64,000 nucleotides of DNA from Blautia coccoides (lineage in GTDB: Bacteria > Bacillota > Clostridia > Lachnospirales > Lachnospiraceae), in NCBI RefSeq assembly GCF_034355335.1, contig NZ_CP136422.1:3258501-3322500 (forward strand), given 5' to 3'. Below the pieces are notes generated by a model, which saw nothing but the letters and a program-made list of their open reading frames with translations, did not search any database and was not told the origin of the DNA. Below, piece by piece: positions 8,076 through 16,990 of the stretch. The position numbers were made by a program, and so were the translations under genes. The number at the start of each line of letters is the position of its first letter. Position 1 is the first letter of the stretch.

Positions 8076-8637
8076 ATATCTCACCTCTCTTCCTGAACCA
8101 TACCCGCCCTGCGCAGAGACCGCAGCACACCAGAAGTATTGCCGCGATGTTGGCATCTGTCAGAAAACTTATGGCGAACACCGAAACGGTCATGGTGGTC
8201 AGAAGAGGTGAGCGTTCTCTCAGAACAGCCCGTGTCATATCCACAACAAAATCCACGATCAGAGCGGCCGCCCCTGCCTGCATCCCTTTCAGCACAGCAG
8301 CTATGACGGTATTGGCAGCCACCGCTGCATACCATTTTGAGATAACTGCCAGAATGACCAGCGGCGGAATGACGGAACAGACGCCGCTGATGACAAGGCC
8401 TGCCATACCAGCCGCCTGCCAGCCCGCAAGAGACGCCATGTTTACGGCAATGGCTCCCGGTGTGGACTGGGCAATGGCCGCTATACGGATCAGCTCCTCC
8501 TCATCAAACAAATGCTTTTTCTCCACGAAATATTTCCGTATCATGGGCACGACCACATAGCCGCCCCCAAAGGTAAAGGCACTGATAAACAGATTGATAT
8601 ACGCCAGCCACAGGCATAATTTTATTTTTTCTTTCAT
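8068..8637 (-). CDS. Chromate transporter family protein, first half-size subunit
   Basis: 189-residue partner of the next gene. It has NLFISAFTFGGGYVVVPMIRKYFVE and AQSTPGAIAVNMASLAGW, the same GGGY and PGxxAVN signatures as its partner, so the two are diverged paralogues. The start MKEKIKLC is chosen because GGAGG lies about nine bases upstream; a longer frame reaches 8682 without a better site. It is divergent from a LysR-type regulator across about 110 bp, the usual arrangement for a LysR-controlled transporter operon. Membrane location is clear; the transported ion is inferred only from the family. Confidence 0.88.
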   Translation of the reverse strand: MKEKIKLCLWLAYINLFISAFTFGGGYVVVPMIRKYFVEKKHLFDEEELIRIAAIAQSTPGAIAVNMASLAGWQAAGMAGLVISGVCSVIPPLVILAVISKWYAAVAANTVIAAVLKGMQAGAAALIVDFVVDMTRAVLRERSPLLTTMTVSVFAISFLTDANIAAILLVCCGLCAGRVWFRKRGEIYG

Positions 8638-8749
8638 ACTGAAATCCTCCCTAAAGAGACAGTATATCCCTTGTGTATCCATCTGTAAAACGATATAATA
8701 TTGTGATAATCATAAATTTTATTCATGGTAAAATAGGGAGGAATACACT
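8638..8749. promoter_or_regulatory. Divergent chrA-like/lysR control region
   Basis: 112-bp AT-rich spacer between the transporter pair and the LysR gene. A near-palindrome ATAAATTTTAT (8712-8722) sits roughly midway and is a candidate LysR-type T-N11-A operator. GGAGG (8737-8741) is the lysR ribosome binding site. I could not assign a convincing -35/-10 pair. Confidence 0.4.
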
Positions 8750-9622
8750 ATGATGACACTGCGCCATCTCTATATCTTTAAAACGGTCACCGAGACGAAC
8801 AACTTTACAAAAGCGGCAGAGAAATTATACATCACCCAGTCAGCGGTCTCCCATGCTATCCGGGAATTGGAGGAATACGCCCAGACCGCGCTGTTTGACC
8901 GGCTTTCCAAGCGGGTGCAGCTCACCAGAAGCGGAGAACTTCTCCTGGAAGAGATCCTGCCTGTCCTGGCTGCCTGTGAAAGCCTGGACAAACGCATAAA
9001 GGGTCTGGAAAAACAGGCCCCTATCCATGTAGTATCCAGCATCACCATAGCGATCCACTGGCTCCCGAATATCCTTGTAGGTTTCCGGAAACAGTGGCCC
9101 GGTGTGACGGTTCAGGTGGAGGTTGTGAGCGCTGCCAATGCCCTGGAAACCCTAAAAAGCAAAAAAGCGGATCTGGCACTCCTGGAAGGCTCTGTTCCCC
9201 AGGGTCCTTTTTTCCACGCCTCCTTTGACAAATATCCTCTTCTGGCAGCCTGTTCTCCCCAATATCCATGTTCCCACACTTCTATGGACCTGGATACCTT
9301 CTGTTCCGAGAAGCTGCTTCTGCGGGAAAAAGGCAGCGCCATCCGCGACGTGCTGGACAGCACACTTCTCTTGTCAGGCCACTCGGTCTGCCCTCTGTGG
9401 GTAAGCGTCAATTCCCCCGCCCTTATGGAAGCGGCAAAGGCCGGGCTTGGTATTACGGTTCTTCCAGACCTTCTGCTGAAGGATGAACTTGAAAAGGGTG
9501 CTCTGATCCCCCTTGATATAAAAGGACTTTCCCTGGAAAATGAACTGTTTGCGGTATGGCACAGAGATAAATTCCTGTCCGCGCCGCTGCATGCGCTTCT
9601 ATCCTGTATTGCCCCGGTATAG
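8750..9622 (+). CDS. LysR-family transcriptional regulator
   Basis: 290 residues. The N-terminal winged helix-turn-helix MTLRHLYIFKTVTETNNFTKAAEKLYITQSAVSHAIRELE is the classic LysR fold (residues 2-60), followed by the linker helix and a periplasmic-binding-like effector domain with AGLGITVLPDLLL near the C-terminus. Two adjacent ATGs are possible starts; GGAGG precedes the first. It is transcribed away from the chromate-type transporter pair, so it probably controls that operon and itself. The effector is unknown. The group resembles CysL/CbbR-type regulators in general layout only. Confidence 0.88.
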   Translation: MMTLRHLYIFKTVTETNNFTKAAEKLYITQSAVSHAIRELEEYAQTALFDRLSKRVQLTRSGELLLEEILPVLAACESLDKRIKGLEKQAPIHVVSSITIAIHWLPNILVGFRKQWPGVTVQVEVVSAANALETLKSKKADLALLEGSVPQGPFFHASFDKYPLLAACSPQYPCSHTSMDLDTFCSEKLLLREKGSAIRDVLDSTLLLSGHSVCPLWVSVNSPALMEAAKAGLGITVLPDLLLKDELEKGALIPLDIKGLSLENELFAVWHRDKFLSAPLHALLSCIAPV

Positions 9623-9687
9623 AAAAAGCCTGCCTAAAGTGGAAGTCTGAATTGTTGCCTAAATAGCAGCCTGTGAACAATAACCAC

Positions 9688-9732
9688 TTGACAATATGTC
9701 ACCATATGCCTATAATGTACTTATACAATAAG
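9688..9732 (+). promoter_or_regulatory. Consensus sigma-A promoter with dyad operator for the ytrA-type operon
   Basis: TTGACA (9688-9693), exactly 17 bp, then TATAAT (9711-9716): a perfect housekeeping promoter. Immediately after the -10 lies CTTAT-ACA-ATAAG (9720-9732), an inverted repeat over the expected start point. YtrA-type GntR repressors typically bind such a dyad over their own promoter. The first gene starts 30 bp downstream. Confidence 0.8.
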
Positions 9733-9761
9733 CATACTATAAAACAGAAAGGACCTGATAC

Positions 9762-10139
9762 ATGGAGATCATTATCAGCAGCAATACAAGCAAGCCCATC
9801 TACGAACAGATCACATCCCAGATAAAGGCTCTGATCATGAGCGGGGAATTGGAGACCGGGGAGCCGATCCCCTCCATGCGGGCTTTGGCAAAATCTCTGC
9901 ATGTCAGCGTCATTACCGTTCAGAAAGCATACGAAGATCTGCAGAGAGACGGATTCATTGAGACAACCGTAGGCAGAGGAAGCTTTGTAGCAGCCCAAAA
10001 CAAAGATTTTTATCAGGAAGAACAGCAGCGCCAGGCAGAGGAACACTTACAGGCTGCCGCTGATATCGGACGCACAAGCGGCATATCCCTGGATAAGCTG
10101 ATCGAGCTTTTATCTATCTTTTATCAGGAGGAGGAATAA
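9762..10139 (+). CDS. YtrA-subfamily GntR transcriptional regulator
   Basis: 125 residues. The N-terminal GntR winged helix (IYEQITSQIKALIMSGELETGEPIPSMRALAKSLHVSVITVQKAYEDLQRDGFIETTVGRGSFVA, about 13-78) is followed by a short helical tail of about 45 residues instead of an effector domain, which defines the YtrA subfamily. It sits 2 bp upstream of an ABC ATPase gene and shares its promoter. YtrA regulators repress operons for ABC transporters that respond to cell-envelope antibiotics. The dyad over the start site at 9720-9732 supports autorepression. Confidence 0.9.
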   Translation: MEIIISSNTSKPIYEQITSQIKALIMSGELETGEPIPSMRALAKSLHVSVITVQKAYEDLQRDGFIETTVGRGSFVAAQNKDFYQEEQQRQAEEHLQAAADIGRTSGISLDKLIELLSIFYQEEE

Positions 10140-10141
10140 CT

Positions 10142-11005
10142 ATGGAGCCAATCTTACAAGTAAAGGATCTGACAAAGCAGTATCCTGATTTTATGCTGGA
10201 CCACGTATCATTCTCAGTTCCCAGGGGTACGATCGTTGGTCTCATCGGAGAAAACGGCGCAGGCAAGAGCACAACACTGAAAGCCATTCTGGATTTGATC
10301 CGCAAAGATGACGGAACGGTACGCTTCTTCGGGGAAGAGCTGACAGAAGACAGAAAAGACATGAAAGAGAATATCGGAGTGGTATTTGACGGAATACATT
10401 TCCATGAAACCCTCACACCGGCTAAGATTGAAAAAATCTCCGCAGCGGCCTATAGACAGTGGAATTCTCAGACATACCGCGGCTACCTGGAACAGTTTTC
10501 CCTCCCCGCAGATAAGGAGATCAAAACCTTTTCAAAGGGCATGAAAATGAAGCTCGGCATTGCCGCTGCTCTCTCCCATGATCCGAAGCTTCTCATTCTG
10601 GATGAGGCTACAAGCGGCCTTGACCCGGTTATGCGGGATGACCTTCTGGATGTATTCATGGATTTTGTCCAGGATGAGAACCATTCCATTCTCATGTCAT
10701 CCCATATCACTACGGATTTGGAAAAGGTTGCCGATTATATTGCGTTCATACACCAGGGAAAGTTGATCTTCCGAAAGGAAAAAGACGAACTGATCTATAA
10801 CTATGGTATTATCCGCTGCAGCTCTTCCCAGTTTGAAATGCTGGATAAGAAAGATATCCTGGCCTGCAGAAAGAAGGATTACCAGTGGGATGTATTGGTA
10901 TCTGACAGGGAAAAAATGGCCCGCAGATATAAGGATCTTGTCATCGACAATGCTGCAATAGACGATATACTTCTTTTATATGTTAAGGGGGATGTCCTAT
11001 CATGA
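10142..11005 (+). CDS. ABC transporter ATP-binding protein (YtrB-like)
   Basis: 287 residues. Walker A GENGAGKST (about 37-45), signature TFSKGMKMKLG, Walker B LLILDEATSGLD and switch H in SSHITTD. The C-terminal extension of about 70 residues after the ATPase core is typical of YtrB/BcrA-type ATPases of ABC-2 exporters. GGAGG in the end of the regulator gene serves as ribosome binding site. The stop overlaps the start of the permease by 4 bp (ATGA). Part of a three-gene regulator-ATPase-permease operon; envelope-stress or peptide export is inferred from family and from the YtrA regulator. Confidence 0.9.
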   Translation: MEPILQVKDLTKQYPDFMLDHVSFSVPRGTIVGLIGENGAGKSTTLKAILDLIRKDDGTVRFFGEELTEDRKDMKENIGVVFDGIHFHETLTPAKIEKISAAAYRQWNSQTYRGYLEQFSLPADKEIKTFSKGMKMKLGIAAALSHDPKLLILDEATSGLDPVMRDDLLDVFMDFVQDENHSILMSSHITTDLEKVADYIAFIHQGKLIFRKEKDELIYNYGIIRCSSSQFEMLDKKDILACRKKDYQWDVLVSDREKMARRYKDLVIDNAAIDDILLLYVKGDVLS

Positions 11006-11652
11006 AAAGTCTGATCTTAAAAGATATGTATAATATGATACACAATATGAAATCTCTGCTCCTGATGCTCTTTGTGTTTCTGTTTATCACGGTTCCCCAG
11101 GGCGGTGCAGAGGCTTATGTCATCACATGCTGTATCCTGTGTGCCATGATGGTTGTCACTACTTTTAATTTTGATGAAAATGCAAAATGGGAAAAATATG
11201 CCATGATCATGCCAATCTCCAGAAAGGATTTAGTATTGAGCAAATTTGCGGTCCTTCTTCTTTTCTGTCTCTTTGGCATGGTATTCGGCGGAGTCCTTGG
11301 TGTGGCAGGCGGCAGTGTTATGGGCAGGTTCCATATTCTTTCTCTGTCCGAATGGCAGGAGCTTCTGGCCGTCTGTTTGGCAGGAATGGCCATCTCCTTT
11401 TTTCTTGGCAGTATTGTCATTCCTCTGCTCTTTAAATTCGGAGCAGAAAAAGCCCGCGCGTTAATGCTGGCCGCTTTTTTGATCCCCGTATTGCTCTGTC
11501 TGGGTGTGTACTATCTGATGAAGAATCTCGGTGTCGCACTCACAGATACTGTTATCCTAACGCTTACCTGCATTTCTCCTGTTGTACTCCTTCTATGGAC
11601 TGCGGCAATGTACAGGATAAGCTTTGGTATCTTTAAAAAAGCTGAATTCTGA
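11002..11652 (+). CDS. ABC-2-type permease (ABC2_membrane_5-like)
   Basis: 216 residues with six apparent hydrophobic segments. It starts MKSLILKDMYNMIHN, the short cytoplasmic lead of this permease family, and the conserved ENAKWEKYAMIMPISRKDLVLSKF between helices 2 and 3 is characteristic. The start overlaps the ATPase stop (ATGA), so it is coupled. It ends 10 bp before a strong bidirectional terminator. Together with the ATPase it should form a half-transporter complex; the substrate cannot be told from sequence. Confidence 0.85.
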   Translation: MKSLILKDMYNMIHNMKSLLLMLFVFLFITVPQGGAEAYVITCCILCAMMVVTTFNFDENAKWEKYAMIMPISRKDLVLSKFAVLLLFCLFGMVFGGVLGVAGGSVMGRFHILSLSEWQELLAVCLAGMAISFFLGSIVIPLLFKFGAEKARALMLAAFLIPVLLCLGVYYLMKNLGVALTDTVILTLTCISPVVLLLWTAAMYRISFGIFKKAEF

Positions 11653-11662
11653 TATATTGTAT

Positions 11663-11706
11663 CCCCCAAAAGCCGGCTGTAGTTTCCGGCTTTTGGGGGA
11701 TTTTAT
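11663..11706. terminator. Bidirectional Rho-independent terminator
   Basis: A 14-bp perfect stem CCCCCAAAAGCCGG / CCGGCTTTTGGGGG (11663-11676 and 11686-11699) with a 9-base loop, followed by ATTTTATT. It separates the converging ytr-like operon (plus) and the UvrA-like gene (minus); the A-rich arm gives T-rich tails on both strands. Confidence 0.9.
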
Positions 11707-14153
11707 TACAGATATTTTGCTGTAATGCTGGCAGCGCAGGCTTTCATCTCTTCCGGTGTTCCCTCGAATATAACAGTTCCGCCCTCTTCCCCGCCCTCGG
11801 GGCCAAGGTCGATCACCCAGTCACTATCTCTGATGATCTGTTGGTTATGCTCCACAACAACCACCGTATTTTTCGCATCTGTCAGCCGCTCCAGAAGTGC
11901 AAGAAAATGTTGGATGTCTCTTGGATGAAGGCCCGTAGTCGGCTCATCCATTAAATACAGACATTGTTTTTTGCTCCGGTTCCCGATCAGCTCCTTTGCC
12001 AGCTTCAGCCGCTGTCCCTCACCGCCGGATAAGGTGGTCAGAGACTGCCCAAGCTGCAGGTAACCGAGTCCCACGTCCTGCAAAAGATTTAAAATCCTTA
12101 TGAGCTTTTTATGGTCTTTAAAGACTTCAGCCGCCTCATCCACAGACATATCCAGAATATCCCTGATCGAACAGCCTCTGTATGTTACAGCCAGCACTTC
12201 TCTGTCAAACCGGTTTCCCTTACACACAGGGCACACCACCTCTGTGTTGGCAAAAAACAGCATGTTATTGTCCACATATCCAAGTCCCTCACAATTTTCA
12301 CACCTGCCTCCCGGACTGTTAAAGGAAAAGTGTCCTGCCGAAAGACCTGCCTTTTTTGCGGCCTCCGTACGGGCAAAGACGGCCCTGATCTCCGTATAAG
12401 CTTCGGAAAATGTGGCCACATTGGATCTCTTCATTCTGGCCGCTGCAGACTGGTCAATCTCTACAATCTTGTGAAATCTCTCAAGCCCTGTGACACGGTT
12501 CTGTTCCGTGTCTTTCCTTCCCTTTGCAAGTACCTCGAAGATAAGTGTGGATTTTCCCGAACCGGAGGGACCGGTGACGGAGACAAGGCACCCTGTGGGA
12601 ATATCCAAGGACACATGCTTTAAGTTATAAATATCCGCATTTTCAATGTGCACCACACCATCGGGGACCCTAAAATTTCTCTTCCCTGTCTGCGGTTCCT
12701 GCAGGTATCTTCCGGTCACCGAGGCGCTCTGCTTCATGATCTCGTCCAGGGTGCCTGCTGCGATCACCTCTCCTCCGTACTTTCCGGAACCGGGTCCCAT
12801 ATCAACTACATAGTCAGCATCTGCCATAACATCCACATCGTGTTCAATGACAAGCACCGTATTTCCCAGATCGCGGAGCTTTCTGAGGATTGCCATCAGC
12901 CCTTTTGTGTCCTTGGGATGCAGCCCTGCCGTTGGCTCATCCAGAATGTATATAATACCGGAAAGCTCAGAATCCAGTGCGGCAGCCAGACAAAGGCGCT
13001 GCATCTCCCCTCCGGACAGAGTTATGATCTGCCTGTCCAGGGAGAGATATCCAAGCCCCACCTTCATAAATCGGTTAAGCTTTGTCTCTATATCCAATAG
13101 ATAGACTTCCGTAAATTCTCTTTCCCGATCTGTCAGATCCGCCCTCAGTTCCTGTATCCACCCATATAGCTTTTCAAGGGAAAAAAGGGAAAGCTCGGGA
13201 AGGCGGACGCCCCTTACCGTCACCCCTCGGCTGATCTCTCCAAGTCTCTCTCCGCCGCACTTTGGACACTCCACTACATCAAAATACTCCCCAAGCTGCT
13301 TTGTATCCCCATTTTTTTCCGCCAGGCGTCTCCACAGGATGGGATATATCCCTTCAAATCTGCCCCCGGAAACACTTTTGGGCGGTTCCCGATCCGGAAA
13401 CAACGCTTTTACGGCACTGCTGTCTGCCCCTTCATAGAGAATCGCCTTTTGCTCCCTGCTAAACTGTTGTAAAGGGATACTAAGATCCGGATCCAGGCTA
13501 AAATGAACAAAGGCTTTTTGCAGTATAGAGCACTGGTACTTTCCGTATTGCTTTTCAAAAAAGCGCACGGCTCCCTCCTCCAAAGACAGCGTCTCGTCTG
13601 TAACCCGCTCTTTTTTTATGGTATGTATCCTTCCAAGCCCCTCACATACCGGGCATGCGCCTTCTTTAGTATTGAAAGAAAAAAAGGTGCGTGTAATTTT
13701 ATCCATTCTCCTGCCGCACCTGCTGCAGTACATATAGACATAAAAATCATTTCCCTTTTTCTCTGTCTCCTCCCTGCACTCAGCAGAAGAGATTATCCCG
13801 CCGCAGTGAGGACAGGTCCTGACTCCCAGTTTTTCATATATCATCCTTAGATCTGTATAGACATCTGTCATAGTCCCCACAGTAGACCGGGGACTGCGGT
13901 TTGCGGCAGTCTGAAGGATTGCAATGGCAGGTGATGCCCCCTGTATGCGCTCCACCTTTGGCTTGCTGATCCCCTGTAAGGCCATGGCTTCCAGATATTG
14001 TCTTTGACACTCATTGAACAAGACATCGATCAGCAGTGTGGACTTTCCGGAACCTGATAATCCGGTAAATACAACAAGTTTATTTTTGGGTATTTCCAGA
14101 GAGATATTTTTCAGGCAGCCCTCATGAGCACCTGTAATTTTAATCGTAACCAT
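11706..14153 (-). CDS. UvrA-like ABC protein (UvrA2/DrrC type)
   Basis: 815 residues, with two ABC modules: Walker A GLSGSGKST and GPSGSGKST, signatures LSGGEMQR and LSGGEGQR, Walker B YILDEPTAGLHP and YLMDEPTTGLHP. CxxC pairs (CPHCGG, CSRCGR, CPVCEG, CENCEG, CPVCKG) mark the zinc modules. It is shorter than canonical UvrA (about 940), as in class II UvrA/DrrC proteins, which usually lack the UvrB-interacting part. The start at 14153 has AGGAGG five bases upstream; an in-frame GTG start 14 codons earlier is weaker. It faces an APH-fold phosphotransferase and an Lsa-like ABC-F gene. DrrC-type proteins protect against DNA-binding drugs; a repair or drug-tolerance role fits, but the main genomic uvrA should be elsewhere. 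Confidence 0.88.
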   Translation of the reverse strand: MVTIKITGAHEGCLKNISLEIPKNKLVVFTGLSGSGKSTLLIDVLFNECQRQYLEAMALQGISKPKVERIQGASPAIAILQTAANRSPRSTVGTMTDVYTDLRMIYEKLGVRTCPHCGGIISSAECREETEKKGNDFYVYMYCSRCGRRMDKITRTFFSFNTKEGACPVCEGLGRIHTIKKERVTDETLSLEEGAVRFFEKQYGKYQCSILQKAFVHFSLDPDLSIPLQQFSREQKAILYEGADSSAVKALFPDREPPKSVSGGRFEGIYPILWRRLAEKNGDTKQLGEYFDVVECPKCGGERLGEISRGVTVRGVRLPELSLFSLEKLYGWIQELRADLTDREREFTEVYLLDIETKLNRFMKVGLGYLSLDRQIITLSGGEMQRLCLAAALDSELSGIIYILDEPTAGLHPKDTKGLMAILRKLRDLGNTVLVIEHDVDVMADADYVVDMGPGSGKYGGEVIAAGTLDEIMKQSASVTGRYLQEPQTGKRNFRVPDGVVHIENADIYNLKHVSLDIPTGCLVSVTGPSGSGKSTLIFEVLAKGRKDTEQNRVTGLERFHKIVEIDQSAAARMKRSNVATFSEAYTEIRAVFARTEAAKKAGLSAGHFSFNSPGGRCENCEGLGYVDNNMLFFANTEVVCPVCKGNRFDREVLAVTYRGCSIRDILDMSVDEAAEVFKDHKKLIRILNLLQDVGLGYLQLGQSLTTLSGGEGQRLKLAKELIGNRSKKQCLYLMDEPTTGLHPRDIQHFLALLERLTDAKNTVVVVEHNQQIIRDSDWVIDLGPEGGEEGGTVIFEGTPEEMKACAASITAKYL

Positions 14154-14231
14154 AAATTCCTCCTGTTTTGTAACGGCGCTGTCCCCCACAGTCACCTTAT
14201 TTTGTAATTGTTCCGTGCCCTTACAGTTATG

Positions 14232-14275
14232 AGCAAAAATCCAAGCAAATTGCCTTTGGCAATGGGATTTTTGCT
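14232..14275. promoter_or_regulatory. Stable hairpin in the UvrA-like/phosphotransferase divergent region
   Basis: AGCAAAAATCC (14232-14242) pairs with GGATTTTTGCT (14265-14275); inside is a second perfect stem ATTGCC-TTT-GGCAAT. The T-rich right arm makes it terminator-like on either strand. It lies about 80 bp upstream of the UvrA-like start and about 130 bp upstream of the phosphotransferase, so it could be an attenuator. Two TCCGGA palindromes lie at 14359-14372, nearer the phosphotransferase gene. Confidence 0.45.
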
Positions 14276-14403
14276 TTAAACTATAGTAATTTCAAATGTT
14301 TTTCTGTATACTGATTCCATACGCAGCTCTTTTTGAAATGCATTTAAAATAATAGTGATCCGGACGATCCGGATATACAGAAAAAGCGATGTGAGGTATC
14401 CAT

Positions 14404-15384
14404 ATGATAAGCATGACAAAAAACACACAGTCCACAGAAACCCTGAAACAAATGGCACAAAAAGCCTTTCCCCGTGAAGCCTGCACGGAGATCCTGGAAC
14501 TGACCGAGGGATATTTCAATGTGGCCTATCTTCTGCGTTTTGACAGCGGACGGGAAAGTGTCTTGAAAATCGCCCCGCCCAAAGACGCGCGGATCATGTC
14601 CTACGAAAAAAATATCATGTACAGTGAAATAACCGCCATGAGATTAGCCGCTCAGAAGACAGATGTGCCTGTGGCGGAAATCCTCTTCTTTGATGACAGC
14701 ATCACGCTGTGCAGCTCCCCCTACTTTTTCATGGAAAAGCTGGAAGGAGAAAGCCTCTCCTCCCTGGCGGATTCCCTGCCGGAATCTGACATAAAAGAGA
14801 TCCGAAAGGATACCGGGATACTGAACCGGAAGATCAACAGCATTACCGGAGAACAGTTCGGCTATATGGGCCTGCCTCAAATGCAGAACAAAAACTGGTA
14901 CATGGTTTTTTGCTGTATGATAGACATGGCCTTGACAGACGCAGAAGTCATGTCCGTGGATTTAAAAATTTCTGTTCCAAAGCTCAAAGGATATCTTGAG
15001 AAAAGCAAAGCTCTGTTTGAGCAGGTTACCATCCCCCGCCTGGTACACTGGGACTTATGGGATGGCAACATATTCATCAAAAACGGCAGGATCACCGGAC
15101 TCATTGACTGGGAGCGCAGTATGTGGGCTGATCCTCTTATGGAGGTGGGTTTCCGTACCTACAGACAGGAGCCTGATTTCCTCCTTGGTTACGGCATAGA
15201 AGCATTATCTTTTGAGGAGCAGCTTCGTGCCCTCTGGTATGATATCTATGTGACAATGCTGGCAGCCCAGGAATGCGCTTACAGACAGTATGATACCACC
15301 CAGATGTATGACTGGGCCACAGGAATGCTCACGGAAAAATTCTCCCAATTAAGCCGCCATTACGATCCGGACTCTAAACTGTGA
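14404..15384 (+). CDS. APH-fold (aminoglycoside phosphotransferase family) kinase
   Basis: 326 residues of the APH/choline-kinase fold. The catalytic loop HWDLWDGN (Brenner-type HxDxxxxN) and metal-binding IDWE are present, with FNVAYLLRF and SVLKIAP containing the nucleotide-binding lysine region near residues 40-60. The ATG at 14404 follows GTGAGGT; a second ATG is three codons in. Sequence does not show which small molecule is phosphorylated; family members include antibiotic kinases (aminoglycoside, macrolide) and metabolic kinases. Its 3' end overlaps the converging ABC-F gene by 11 bp. Being flanked by two drug-related ABC proteins makes an antibiotic-inactivating role worth testing, but it is not shown. 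Confidence 0.8.
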   Translation: MISMTKNTQSTETLKQMAQKAFPREACTEILELTEGYFNVAYLLRFDSGRESVLKIAPPKDARIMSYEKNIMYSEITAMRLAAQKTDVPVAEILFFDDSITLCSSPYFFMEKLEGESLSSLADSLPESDIKEIRKDTGILNRKINSITGEQFGYMGLPQMQNKNWYMVFCCMIDMALTDAEVMSVDLKISVPKLKGYLEKSKALFEQVTIPRLVHWDLWDGNIFIKNGRITGLIDWERSMWADPLMEVGFRTYRQEPDFLLGYGIEALSFEEQLRALWYDIYVTMLAAQECAYRQYDTTQMYDWATGMLTEKFSQLSRHYDPDSKL

Positions 15385-16903
15385 TCACCTGAGTGGCACA
15401 GCGGTCTGCGAAATCCTTATCGTGCTCTACCAAAAGCATGGTGGGTTCATACTCCAGGATCAGATTCTCAATCTGCATCCTGGAAAAAATGTCAATATAG
15501 TTCATTGGCTCATCCCAAATGTAGAGATGCGCAGGTTTCAGGAGGCTGGATGCTATGAGAACCTTCTTTTTCTGGCCTTCTGAATATTCCTCCATACGCT
15601 TTTCAAATTGGATTCTCTCAAAATCCAGCTTGCGCAGTACAGCCCGAAAAAGGCTGCTGTCTATGGATTCCCGCTCAATATACGCATCCAGACTCCCCTG
15701 TAAAAAGGAAGTATCCTGATTGATATATGAGATTTTAAGCCCTGCTGCCAGCTCGTGCAGCCCAGAAACCTCCAGACCCTCTGAACCGGAAAGGGCCATG
15801 CCCATGCCGGCGTCCTGCAGGATCATTTTCAGTATGCTGGACTTTCCGCAGCCGTTTTTTCCCTGCAGTAAAATGCGGTCTCCCTGTTTTAGTTCCATAC
15901 TGAAATTATCGATCACCTGATAACCGTCATAAGAGACAGCGGCATCCTTTACTCTGATGTAAGTCTCCTTATGATGGGTGAGAGGTGTAAGCCGAAGTTG
16001 AGCCGGCTGTTCCAGATTTTTCAACAGATGTTCTTTTTCCCTGACTGCTGTCTGCTGCCTGCGTTCCAGGTTTTTTCTTCTCTGCTGCATCCGCCTGGCC
16101 TTTTCCCCAATATATGCCCTTGTGCCCATAGACCGATCGTGCTCTTTTACAGGATCGAAGCCGATTTTCGTCTGCTCCGCTTTATCTGCCCAGGCCGAGG
16201 CTTTTCTAGCAGATTCCTCCATTTTCTTTATCTCCTGCTTCAGCTTTTCATTCTCAGATATTTCAAACTGGTCTCTCCTTTTTTTATTTTCCCACCATGA
16301 ACTGAAGTTTCCCTTCTCCACCTCAATCTGGTTCCGCTCCAGAGCCAGTACGTGGTCAATGCAGGAGTCCAGCAGCCATTTGTCGTGAGACACCAGGATA
16401 AATCCCTTTTTACTCTTCAGATAATCACACAGCAGTTTTCTTGTCTCCATATCAAGGTGATTGGTTGGCTCATCAATGAGCAAAAAATAATTCTCCCTAG
16501 AGAAGAGTACAGCCAGCATGACCTTTGTGCGTTCCCCGTGGCTCAGAGTCTGATAGGGACGATAGAGAATGTCCGCCTCCATTTGCAGCAGATCCAATTC
16601 CCGGCAGATTCTCCACAGCCCATATTCAGGCTGTACACCTTCAATCACCTCAATGGTATCACGTTCCATCTCCTCCTCCCTGATCCGGAAAGGAAAATAG
16701 TCAAATAAAACAGAGCTGCTGATACTTCCCCTGTAGGAATACTGCCCCAAAAGCAGCTTGAGTAGTGTAGTCTTTCCCTTGCCGTTCCTTCCGATAAGTC
16801 CCAATTTCCAATTTGTGTCGATCATAAAAGAGGCATCACAAAATACATCATCATAACTTCCGTCATAACAAAAAGTCAATCCTGAAACGCTTATTTTTGC
16901 CAT
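15374..16903 (-). CDS. Lsa-like ABC-F ribosomal protection protein
   Basis: 509 residues, two ABC domains and no membrane segment. Domain 1: Walker A GRNGKGKTT, signature LSHGERTKV, Walker B LLIDEPTNHLD. Domain 2: GKNGCGKSS, YSEGQKKKV and IWDEPMNYID. The linker of about 80 residues (roughly 205-300) is highly charged and contains REKARR-like repeats, as in ARE ABC-F proteins that enter the peptidyl-transferase centre to displace lincosamides, streptogramin A and pleuromutilins. The MAKISVSGLTFCYDGSYDDVF start resembles the Lsa/CplR branch. It is preceded by a leader peptide and attenuator (16961-17198), the usual drug-sensing control of such genes. Resistance spectrum is inferred. Confidence 0.88.
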   Translation of the reverse strand: MAKISVSGLTFCYDGSYDDVFCDASFMIDTNWKLGLIGRNGKGKTTLLKLLLGQYSYRGSISSSVLFDYFPFRIREEEMERDTIEVIEGVQPEYGLWRICRELDLLQMEADILYRPYQTLSHGERTKVMLAVLFSRENYFLLIDEPTNHLDMETRKLLCDYLKSKKGFILVSHDKWLLDSCIDHVLALERNQIEVEKGNFSSWWENKKRRDQFEISENEKLKQEIKKMEESARKASAWADKAEQTKIGFDPVKEHDRSMGTRAYIGEKARRMQQRRKNLERRQQTAVREKEHLLKNLEQPAQLRLTPLTHHKETYIRVKDAAVSYDGYQVIDNFSMELKQGDRILLQGKNGCGKSSILKMILQDAGMGMALSGSEGLEVSGLHELAAGLKISYINQDTSFLQGSLDAYIERESIDSSLFRAVLRKLDFERIQFEKRMEEYSEGQKKKVLIASSLLKPAHLYIWDEPMNYIDIFSRMQIENLILEYEPTMLLVEHDKDFADRCATQVITV

Positions 16904-16960
16904 AGTAAATCACTCTCCCAACAGGCGCAAAAACGTAACGGTTACCTTTCTGGCGCCATG

Positions 16961-16990
16961 AAAAAAATCGCCTGTTACCAGACGATTTTT
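16961..16990 (-). terminator. Attenuator hairpin in the ABC-F leader
   Basis: On the minus strand AAAAATCGTCTG, loop GTAA, CAGGCGATTTTTTT: a 12-bp stem with one G-T wobble and a seven-T tail, lying 57 bp before the ABC-F start. The leader-peptide stop codon (16989-16991) overlaps its 5' arm, so a ribosome stalled or terminating there would open the hairpin. The downstream GTAACCGTTAC palindrome may take part in an alternative fold. Confidence 0.85.
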
